Shown piece after piece: positions 23,947 through 30,344 of a DNA stretch of 30,344 nucleotides. The DNA is from Pectinatus sp. (GTDB lineage: Bacteria; Bacillota; Negativicutes; Selenomonadales; Selenomonadaceae): positions 1-30,344 of the forward strand of contig JAHHSQ010000016.1 in assembly GCA_020025135.1 (NCBI GenBank), written 5' to 3'. The translations under genes and the position numbers were made by a program. The notes under the pieces are model-generated. The model did no database searches. It was not told the DNA's origin and was given only the letters and a program-made list of their open reading frames with translations. Position 1 is the first letter of the stretch. Every line of letters begins with the position of its first letter.

Positions 23947-24640
23947 CGTCCTGTCTCCCCTTTTGTTCTACGGCTTCCAAAAATATTTGGCCTTCGTTTA
24001 TATAGGCTTTTTCCGGATAAGGGGCATCGGCTTTTGACATGCTAGCATCTGGTGCTCTAGCCACTATATCCGCGATACGAATTTGAATCGGCATCAAGTG
24101 ATTAGCAATGATAATCGCCTGTCTATCACCACTGACACCGGCATGTACTATCCCCCGACAAAATCCATTGACACGAATATTACCTTTAGCAATGACCGTC
24201 GCCCCTGGATTAACATTGCCATTAATTACCACTGAACCATCCGCAATGATTTCTTGCCCATTTCTAATCGTATGATTAATTATTAATGTTTTTTCCATGG
24301 AATCATCTGTTTCTCCACCTTCACATTGATATGCACTTTCAGATATCAATTGCTTCTGTGGCAACGATGTAGATCCAAACGGCGTCATTACTGCCTTCGT
24401 GTTATCTTCATCTTCTACCAATAAATTCAAGTTATAAGTGGAAAATAGATTGACAAGATTTGCTTTTTCGCTTGCACTCAACCAATCTGCCTGCAATTTT
24501 ATCTCAGCTCCGGACTGGAAAAAACTAACTGATTCATCCAACTTTTCCCGCACTAATTTTTCCAATGTTGCGTAAGCTATCTTTTTTATAATCAGCCGTA
24601 AACCCTGTCCACTGCCTTTAAAAACTACATCTTCACTCAT
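23939..24640 (-). CDS. minC: Septum site-determining protein MinC
   Basis: 233 residues. The N-terminal FtsZ-inhibiting domain (about 1-100) is divergent. The C-terminal beta-helix domain has NHTIRNGQEIIADGSVVI, GNVNPGATVIAKGNI and the conserved RVNGFCRGIVHAG, which binds MinD. The SD AAGGAG is 6 nt before ATG 24640. It starts the min group, 98 bp after mrdA. Confidence 0.93.
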   Translation of the reverse strand: MSEDVVFKGSGQGLRLIIKKIAYATLEKLVREKLDESVSFFQSGAEIKLQADWLSASEKANLVNLFSTYNLNLLVEDEDNTKAVMTPFGSTSLPQKQLISESAYQCEGGETDDSMEKTLIINHTIRNGQEIIADGSVVINGNVNPGATVIAKGNIRVNGFCRGIVHAGVSGDRQAIIIANHLMPIQIRIADIVARAPDASMSKADAPYPEKAYINEGQIFLEAVEQKGRQDDE

Positions 24641-24694
24641 ATATACTCCTTACATTCCCGTATATAATCTTTACTAACTTACAATATCTCCTTT

Positions 24695-24703
24695 ATTTTA
24701 TCA
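24695..24703 (-). promoter_or_regulatory. Possible internal promoter for minCDE
   Basis: The minus strand reads TGATAAAAT, the same extended -10 as in front of the phosphoethanolamine transferase gene. It is about 55 bp before minC. Confidence 0.35.
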
Positions 24704-24738
24704 TATATTCAGCGCTGACTGAAAAATATTTTTGTTTT

Positions 24739-26580
24739 CTATTTGCCTATCTGTACACCCGTTGGTATGCTAGATTGCTGTGGCAAAGCCGTACCTGGCT
24801 TGATAAGCGGTGGTTCGGGAACGAGATGGAACGCTGCTTCAATGATTTTTTTGCCGATAGGCGCTGCCGATTGAGCCCCATAACCACCATGTGGTACTAC
24901 AACAGCGACGACAATCGTAGGATGGTCAAATGGTGCATAGGCGACAAACCAACCGTGGTCTCGCCCATTCGGGTTTTCTGCCGTACCAGTTTTTCCAGCA
25001 ATCTTAATGGGAAAATTTTTGCCAAAGAGCGAAGCTGCTGTTCCCACCTGAGTAACTTGCAAAAGACTGTTCTGAATAACCTTAAATACTTCTGGACGCA
25101 CCCCGGTCAAGCGTCCCTCTATCACTGGATTAAATTTTTTATACACCGTTCCATCCGGATTGAGAATTTCACTAACTAAATATGGTTTATAGCGAATACC
25201 ATTATTGGCAATTTCACTCATCACTTCCGCCGCTTGAATAGGAGTCACTAAATTAAATCCCTGACCGATAGCTGCATCTAATGTTTCTGACAAATACCAG
25301 TCTTCGTGAAATACTTTGTGCTTATATTCGCGACTGGCGACGATACCGTGTGATTCATACGGCAAATCTATACCTGTTGGTTTTCCCAAGCCAAAAAGGC
25401 GCGCATATTGTGAAAGCGTATCAATGCCAAGGCGATTTCCCATCTCATAAAAATAGACATTATCAGATTTTGCTAAGGCAATGGAGAAATCTATCCAGCC
25501 CAAAGCTTCACCATCTGCATTGTGTTTGGGAATAATCCAGTATACACCTGAATCGTAAATCTTTTCCGTCGGCGTAACCTTATTCTCATTGAGTGCTGCT
25601 GTACCAGTGATAATTTTAAACACTGACCCAGGCGGATATTCACCGGTAATGGCCTTATTATCTAACGGATGATAGGGATTGTTATTGATAGCATTCCAAT
25701 CTTTATAAGATATACCACGTGCAAACTTATTGGGGTCAAAGGCGGGGCGACTAGACAAGGCTAAGATAGCGCCCGTCTGCGGATTCATGACCACCACCGC
25801 CGCTTCGTGCGAGTGAGTCAACTTTAACTGTTGGTCAATGGCCTGTTCTGTCGCTTCCTGTAAGCGCATATCAATCGTCAATTTTAAATCTTTTCCTGGA
25901 ATTGGTTCCTTGCGGCCTAAAATCTTTACCGCTTTACCAGTGGCATCAACTTCAACTTGTTCGCCACCTGGTGTGCCACGCAAATACTGGTCATATTCTT
26001 TCTCTAAACCGGCTTGACCGACAATTTCTCCTGGTTTGTAACCTTTATATTGTTTACTTTTTAATTCCGCTTCACTGATTTCGCTGACATAGCCAAAAAC
26101 ATGTGCGCCAATACTCTTATAAATATAATCACGAATAGGTTGTGCCTCGATAACTACACCAGGATAATTATTCTTCTGTTCCTCAATAATCGTCCATATC
26201 TCTGGACCGACATCTGTCTTTAAACATATGGGGTCAAATCCGACATGATTATCTAATTTCTTTTTAATATCTTCTGGGCGAATATTCAATAAGAGAGCTA
26301 ATCTATTAATCAGCGTTGGCGATACCTTTTCATCTAATGGCAATATGGCGACCGTAAACCCTGGTTGATTAATGACCAGTTGATTACCATTTCTATCGTA
26401 CAGAATACCGCGTGGCGCCATAGCGGGGATGATACGAATGCTGTTATATTCAGCCTGTTCGTTATAGTAATCGCCCTTATAAATCTGCAAATATCCCAAA
26501 CGGGCAATCAATATCGCCGCAATTATAACGGCAAAAATCTGCAGTATCTTCAGTCTACTGCCTATATCTTTAGAAAACAA
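24739..26580 (-). CDS. mrdA: Penicillin-binding protein 2 (peptidoglycan transpeptidase)
   Basis: 613 residues. It has one N-terminal membrane anchor (about 11-30), a dimerisation domain starting APRGILYDRNGN, and a transpeptidase domain with S319 and K322 (PPGSVFK), SDN at 372-374 and KTG at 530-532. This class B PBP works with RodA in lateral wall synthesis. The position after mreBCD fits the elongation machinery, but rodA is not in the window. The start is TTG 26580, 8 nt after GAGGAG. A perfect 17-bp inverted repeat lies directly upstream. Confidence 0.95.
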   Translation of the reverse strand: MFSKDIGSRLKILQIFAVIIAAILIARLGYLQIYKGDYYNEQAEYNSIRIIPAMAPRGILYDRNGNQLVINQPGFTVAILPLDEKVSPTLINRLALLLNIRPEDIKKKLDNHVGFDPICLKTDVGPEIWTIIEEQKNNYPGVVIEAQPIRDYIYKSIGAHVFGYVSEISEAELKSKQYKGYKPGEIVGQAGLEKEYDQYLRGTPGGEQVEVDATGKAVKILGRKEPIPGKDLKLTIDMRLQEATEQAIDQQLKLTHSHEAAVVVMNPQTGAILALSSRPAFDPNKFARGISYKDWNAINNNPYHPLDNKAITGEYPPGSVFKIITGTAALNENKVTPTEKIYDSGVYWIIPKHNADGEALGWIDFSIALAKSDNVYFYEMGNRLGIDTLSQYARLFGLGKPTGIDLPYESHGIVASREYKHKVFHEDWYLSETLDAAIGQGFNLVTPIQAAEVMSEIANNGIRYKPYLVSEILNPDGTVYKKFNPVIEGRLTGVRPEVFKVIQNSLLQVTQVGTAASLFGKNFPIKIAGKTGTAENPNGRDHGWFVAYAPFDHPTIVVAVVVPHGGYGAQSAAPIGKKIIEAAFHLVPEPPLIKPGTALPQQSSIPTGVQIGK

Positions 26581-26597
26581 AATATTTTCTCCTCATT

Positions 26598-26637
26598 ATA
26601 GGAATAAGACATCATGTCTATGATGTCTTATTCCTAT
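26598..26637. repeat. Perfect 17-bp inverted repeat between mreD and mrdA
   Basis: ATAGGAATAAGACATCA (26598-26614) and its exact complement TGATGTCTTATTCCTAT (26621-26637), 6-nt loop. It overlaps the mreD stop codon and ends a few nucleotides before the mrdA SD. No T-run follows in the direction of transcription, so it is not a normal terminator. An intercistronic RNA-processing or stability hairpin is the likelier role. Confidence 0.85.
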
Positions 26638-27122
26638 CGAAACTCTTTTAATTTTAACCAACAAACGTATTTATGTACAAAGTAAGAAAAAATAAAATTG
26701 TATATTAACTGCCAAAGTAGAACATGTACACAACTCATCAATATATCGACTTTATAATCTAAGAGCAACAACATAACTAACCATATCAAATAATTCACTG
26801 TTGTCGCCACCAGTGAGGCTAGTAAAGGCAATAAAAACTGTTTTTCATACACCTTATTAATCATGAAGCCAAAAACAAAGCCGATAATAGTCTGACTGAT
26901 AGTATTCACTCCCAAAAAAGAGCCCGAAGCCACATCTTGCAACAATCCACTACAAAAACCGACAAAAGCACCCTTTTTAGCACCATAGGTGAGTGAAAAA
27001 GACATTGTCAACAATAAAAGCAGGTTGACATTATTACCATGCAAAGAAATTAGATTCAGACACGATGACTGTATGATATAGGCGACAATATACGTTCCAA
27101 CCCACGCCAACGCCTTTTTCAA
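26634..27122 (-). CDS. mreD: Rod shape-determining protein MreD
   Basis: 162 residues, five to six membrane segments, with the MreD-like opening KKALAWVGTYIVAYIIQSSCLN and the FCSGLLQDVASGSFLGVNTI stretch. It belongs to the MreBCD elongasome. The in-frame start is TTG 27122, 14 nt after GGAGG. A better spaced ATG at 27129 is in another frame and ends after 31 codons. The call rests on family pattern and on position between mreC and mrdA. Confidence 0.9.
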   Translation of the reverse strand: MKKALAWVGTYIVAYIIQSSCLNLISLHGNNVNLLLLLTMSFSLTYGAKKGAFVGFCSGLLQDVASGSFLGVNTISQTIIGFVFGFMINKVYEKQFLLPLLASLVATTVNYLIWLVMLLLLDYKVDILMSCVHVLLWQLIYNFIFSYFVHKYVCWLKLKEFR

Positions 27123-27169
27123 TATTCATGGCTTTTCCTCCGCCTAGCGGATAGCCTTTTCACCTCTCC

Positions 27170-28075
27170 CTATTTCCTTCTTTCTGGTTTTCCAGCTAAT
27201 TTTTGCATCTCAGCTTGCATTTTCGGATAATCTGCATTTTTTACATTCATGATAATCGCCACATTTTCCAAGGTTTGAAAATCAACGGCCGGCTTCAAAA
27301 TAGCGTATTTTAATAGTCCACCTGGATTATTGTAAATATCCTGTACCGTGCCAATAGCAATACCCTGAGGATAAATTCCGCCTAAACCAGAAGTAACAAT
27401 GCTATCTCCCTTAATGACATCAGCAGTCCTAGGTATGTTGAACATCCGCACCGTCATATTACCGCTAGGGTCGCCTTCTACCAAACCAGCCACTCGAGAT
27501 TGATGACGCTGAACCATTGCTCCCACTACAATCCGCGGGTCAGTAATTAATTCTACAATAGAGTAATTGCCATACACCTTGATGATATAACCGACCAAAC
27601 CGTCTGGCGTAATTACTGGCATATTCTCCCTCACACCATCAGAAGTACCGCGGTTTACCACGACATTATTTATCCAAGTGGATGCATCGCGCGCCACCAC
27701 CACAGCTGGTAATAACTGAAGTTGCTGATGCTCGTGCTTGTATTTCAAAATAGCTCGCAACTGATTATTCTCTGCCGCCAATTCATCATCGTGCATATTC
27801 TTCTCCCGCAAACGCTGAATCTCTTGTTTGAGGGCTTTATTTTCCTGATAAACGGTCGCTATCTTCACTAAGCTATCTGCCAAATTACTCCCTTTATCAC
27901 CTACAGTAGAGGACACACTTTGAAATGGAGCCAACAAGGTAACGACGATTCTATTGGTGAGCGGGATGGTAAACTTATTTTGAGCTGCTAAAAACACAAC
28001 GCAAAATACACACGCTAGGACAGCACCGAAAATCCAGATTCTCTTCCATATTGAATTATTGGTTCCATTATCCAT
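27170..28075 (-). CDS. mreC: Rod shape-determining protein MreC
   Basis: 301 residues. It has an N-terminal membrane anchor (about 11-31), then a coiled coil (about 75-110, ENKALKQEIQRLREKN), and the double beta-barrel periplasmic domain with NNVVVNRGTSDGV, DGLVGYI and SGLGGIYPQGIAIG. It links MreB to the periplasmic wall synthases. The gene follows mreB by 12 bp. Confidence 0.95.
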   Translation of the reverse strand: MDNGTNNSIWKRIWIFGAVLACVFCVVFLAAQNKFTIPLTNRIVVTLLAPFQSVSSTVGDKGSNLADSLVKIATVYQENKALKQEIQRLREKNMHDDELAAENNQLRAILKYKHEHQQLQLLPAVVVARDASTWINNVVVNRGTSDGVRENMPVITPDGLVGYIIKVYGNYSIVELITDPRIVVGAMVQRHQSRVAGLVEGDPSGNMTVRMFNIPRTADVIKGDSIVTSGLGGIYPQGIAIGTVQDIYNNPGGLLKYAILKPAVDFQTLENVAIIMNVKNADYPKMQAEMQKLAGKPERRK

Positions 28076-28087
28076 CTTAATATCTTC

Positions 28088-29122
28088 TTATCTTATTTTT
28101 TTGGTAGTCATCATAACGCGCTTTAAGAGGTCAATATTTTCCAAAGATTTCCCTGTACCTTCACCGACACAAGAAAGTGGGTCTTCAGCAATGAGAACAG
28201 GCATTCCTGTTTCTTGACTGAGGAGCTTATCCAAATTGGTCAACAACGCTCCTCCCCCAGTCATCATAATACCATGGTCCATGACATCAGCAGCTAATTC
28301 TGGCGGTGTTCTTTCCAAAGTATTTTTAACTGCTTCAATGATTTTTTTGACCGGTTCACGCAAGGCTTCTTCAATTTCCTTTTCACTGACATCGATGACT
28401 TTTGGCAAGCCACTCACTAAATCGCGGCCTCTGATTTCCATGTGTTTGATTTCCGGCGTATTGATAGCCGTACCAATATTGATTTTAATTTCTTCCGCAG
28501 TACGTTCACCAATCATCAAATTGTACATTCTCTTGATATATTGTTGGATGGAAGAATCCATTTCATCTCCGCCAATGCGGATAGAACAACTCGTAACAAT
28601 ACCGCCTAAAGAGATAACGGCAATTTCTGTCGTTCCCCCACCGATATCAACAACCATGCTTCCAGTAGCATCTTCTACTGGTAAGCCCGCACCGATAGCA
28701 GCCGCCATTGGTTCTTCAATCAAGTAAGCTTCATTAGCACCCGCTTGACGAACTGCATCGACGACGGCACGCTTTTCCACTTCAGTAACGCCAGAAGGCA
28801 CCCCAACTACAACTCGCGGTTTCATAAAAGAACTCCGCTTCATGGATTTGTTGATAAAATACTTCAACATCGATTGAGTGACGTTAAAATCAGCAATGAC
28901 GCCATCTTTCATCGGACGAATTGCCACTATATTGCCAGGCGTACGACCAATCATTCGCTTAGCTTCTTCTCCGACTGCTAAAACATTATTTGTTTCCTTA
29001 TTTATAGCCACAACAGATGGCTCTCTAAGAACAATTCCTTTGCCCTTCACATGCACTAATGTATTAGCTGTGCCCAAATCTATACCCATATCATGAGACA
29101 ATCCGCCGAAAATTTTCCACAT
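28088..29122 (-). CDS. mreB: Rod shape-determining actin homolog MreB
   Basis: 344 residues. Actin-fold motifs are DMGIDLGTANTLVHVKGKG (phosphate 1), VDIGGGTTEIAVISLGGI (phosphate 2) and MTGGGALLTNLDKLL (adenosine). It polymerises under the membrane and directs lateral peptidoglycan synthesis. It is first of the mreBCD-mrdA-minCDE group, with a SD AAGGGAG at a long 12-nt spacing. Confidence 0.97.
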   Translation of the reverse strand: MWKIFGGLSHDMGIDLGTANTLVHVKGKGIVLREPSVVAINKETNNVLAVGEEAKRMIGRTPGNIVAIRPMKDGVIADFNVTQSMLKYFINKSMKRSSFMKPRVVVGVPSGVTEVEKRAVVDAVRQAGANEAYLIEEPMAAAIGAGLPVEDATGSMVVDIGGGTTEIAVISLGGIVTSCSIRIGGDEMDSSIQQYIKRMYNLMIGERTAEEIKINIGTAINTPEIKHMEIRGRDLVSGLPKVIDVSEKEIEEALREPVKKIIEAVKNTLERTPPELAADVMDHGIMMTGGGALLTNLDKLLSQETGMPVLIAEDPLSCVGEGTGKSLENIDLLKRVMMTTKKIR

Positions 29123-29267
29123 TATAAATAAATACTCCCTTCAGTATTTAAATTCTTATATATATTTATCCGCTAAAAAATATTTCAACAGAAATTCCCC
29201 AAGAATTTTTTATGACATATTCTTTACCAGATTTTCACTAACTGACGATATTTCCTGTCAAACTTAT

Positions 29268-29276
29268 ATTATAACA
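29268..29276 (-). promoter_or_regulatory. Extended -10 promoter for mreB
   Basis: The minus strand reads TGTTATAAT, about 145 bp before mreB. A TTGACA lies 5 bp downstream of it on the same strand, but no matching -10 follows at the right distance. The rest of 29123-29383 is A/T-rich, with an inverted repeat TTAATTG (29319-29325) and CAATTAA (29337-29343). Confidence 0.45.
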
Positions 29277-29383
29277 GAACTAAAAATAAAATAAATCCCT
29301 CTTTTATGATAGGACCAATTAATTGTAGCAAAAACGCAATTAAACTTCTGACAAGTTGAATATGCGTATAATACAATATTATA

Positions 29384-30088
29384 TTATATCATTTCGCCAT
29401 TAAGCAAATTATCTTCACGAAAACTCAAATAAGTTTTTCCAGCAATAATAATGTGGTCCACCACTTCAATACCCATAATTTTACCGGCCTTTTGTAACCT
29501 AACAGTCAAAAGCATATCTTCCCGACTAGGAGTAGTATCCCCACTGGGATGATTATGTACTAAAATCATGCTGTAAGCAGACCAACGAATTGCCATTTTA
29601 AAAACTTCCCGGGGATGGACTAAAGAAGCAGTCAAAGTTCCCACGGAAACTATTTGAAAGGATAGAACCTTCTGCCGTACATTGAGCAATAAAACGGCAA
29701 ATTTTTCCTTTTTATCCTCACTCAAATACGGTCGAACATACTGGGCTGCCACTTCTGGACTAGTGATAAAAACAGCTTCTTCATGACAATAGGTGGCCCG
29801 ACGTCCTAACTCTAAGCTAGCTAAAATAATGCCTGCCTTCACTGGTCCAATACCTTCAATTCCTTGCAATTCTTGCAAAGATGTATCTCGTAAAGCACTC
29901 AATCCCCCCGTCTTATAATGAGCTAAAAGTCGTTCAGCCAAATGAAGAACCGAATATTTCTTGGTCCCAGAGCGCAATAAAACAGCCAACAATTCTATAT
30001 CACTCAGGCTTTCCACACCAGTGCGAAACATTTTTTCACGCGGTCTACTCATCACGGGTAAATCCTTAACTAAGACATTTTTCAGCAT
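29384..30088 (-). CDS. radC: RadC family JAB-domain protein
   Basis: 234 residues. The N-terminal helix-hairpin-helix part (REKMFRTGVESLSDIELLAVLLRSG, then GIEGIGPVKAGIILASLELGRR) is followed by the JAB/MPN domain with metal-binding HNHPSGDTTPSREDM. The old radiation-repair name is not supported functionally, and the role is unknown. It precedes mreB on the same strand, as in many Firmicutes. SD AAAGGAG, ATG 30088. The expected upstream neighbour maf is not in the window. Confidence 0.94.
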   Translation of the reverse strand: MLKNVLVKDLPVMSRPREKMFRTGVESLSDIELLAVLLRSGTKKYSVLHLAERLLAHYKTGGLSALRDTSLQELQGIEGIGPVKAGIILASLELGRRATYCHEEAVFITSPEVAAQYVRPYLSEDKKEKFAVLLLNVRQKVLSFQIVSVGTLTASLVHPREVFKMAIRWSAYSMILVHNHPSGDTTPSREDMLLTVRLQKAGKIMGIEVVDHIIIAGKTYLSFREDNLLNGEMI

Positions 30089-30131
30089 AGCACCATTACT
30101 CCTTTAAGGAAGATAATGTGAGAAAAGTGTC

Positions 30132-30148
30132 ATTTCATAGCATGAAAT
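30132..30148. repeat. Short perfect inverted repeat upstream of radC
   Basis: ATTTCAT (30132-30138), AGC, ATGAAAT (30142-30148). It could be an operator for radC or a small leader hairpin. The rest of 30089-30344 is A/T-rich and I see no gene in it. Confidence 0.5.
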
Positions 30149-30344
30149 AAATTGCGCATTTATTGAAGGAACTTTATCATTACTAGATTAATATACCAAA
30201 TAACAGCTTATAAAACAATCTTTTAATTATCTTCCCTGCAAATTATTTTTAACACTAAAATATCAGAATGAAATATTCTCTGTGTTTTTTATAGTAGCAA
30301 AAGTTACCCTCAGTTACAAGAATTTTCTGATTTTTCCGATATTG

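Noticed and set aside
28236..28727. 163-codon open frame opposite mreB
   Set aside because: It is the antisense shadow of a strongly conserved gene and has no SD or family features.
1..30344. tRNA or rRNA genes and CRISPR arrays
   Set aside because: No cloverleaf, rRNA stretch or regularly spaced repeat was seen by eye; tRNAscan-SE or a repeat finder would be decisive.

Overview
This window looks like a chromosomal segment of a low-to-moderate GC, anaerobic, diderm Firmicute, most likely of the class Negativicutes. The pointers are an NfnAB-type ferredoxin:NADP oxidoreductase, anaerobic (early-cobalt) cobalamin genes, a NirJ1/NirJ2 pair of heme-pathway radical SAM enzymes, QueH, a mreBCD-mrdA-minCDE cluster, and an envelope-lipid (lipid A type) phosphoethanolamine transferase, which implies an outer membrane. 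The genus is not resolved. Promoters repeatedly show an extended -10 (TGN-TATAAT or TGN-TAAAAT).

Layout. 1-164 (-): the N-terminal piece of an IS200/IS605 TnpA, cut by the window edge, 22 bp downstream of nfnB. 187-2437 (-): nfnA-nfnB. 2747-4012 (+): guanine deaminase. 4221-11977 (+): a tightly packed tetrapyrrole run, cbiF-cbiG-cbiH-cbiJ-tsaD-nirJ1-nirJ2, followed by a dicarboxylate/amino acid symporter and a strong bidirectional terminator. 12046-14164 (-): universal stress protein, Cof-type HAD phosphatase and an unrecognised helical protein. 14415-15347 (+): TDT/TehA-like membrane protein. 15451-17625 (+): an envelope phosphoethanolamine transferase gene interrupted by a 474-nt group I intron without an ORF. 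17704-19822 (-): a TusA-DsrE2 fusion and a divergent ClpX. 20085-21700 (-): queH and ruvB. 21762-29122 (-): flippase-like protein, minEDC, mrdA, mreDCB (listed left to right; transcription runs the other way). 29384-30088 (-): radC.

The main result is the intron. Exon 1 (to 16488) carries the membrane domain and the catalytic Glu/Thr half of the sulfatase-fold domain. Exon 2 (from 16963) carries the Asp-His metal ligands. Between them lie a stop codon at the first intron triplet, an internal guide sequence able to pair with the exon 1 end through a terminal U-G pair, a perfect 6-bp P7 built from the conserved motifs GTTCAACGACTA and AAGATATAGTC, P2-, P7.2-, P8- and P9-like hairpins, and a 6-bp pairing that brings the 3' end back to the core. 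Exact removal restores one 566-codon frame. Together with the IS200/IS605 transposase in the same window, this suggests a mini-IStron (a group I intron fused to IS200/IS605 ends, moved in trans), although that last step is inference.

The remaining genes are mostly housekeeping. Useful oddities are the stand-alone ClpX with a GFVG pore loop, a perfect 17-bp inverted repeat between mreD and mrdA, the absence of rodA from the shape/division cluster with a flippase-like gene following minE, and an Asn in place of the usual sodium-site Asp in the symporter.
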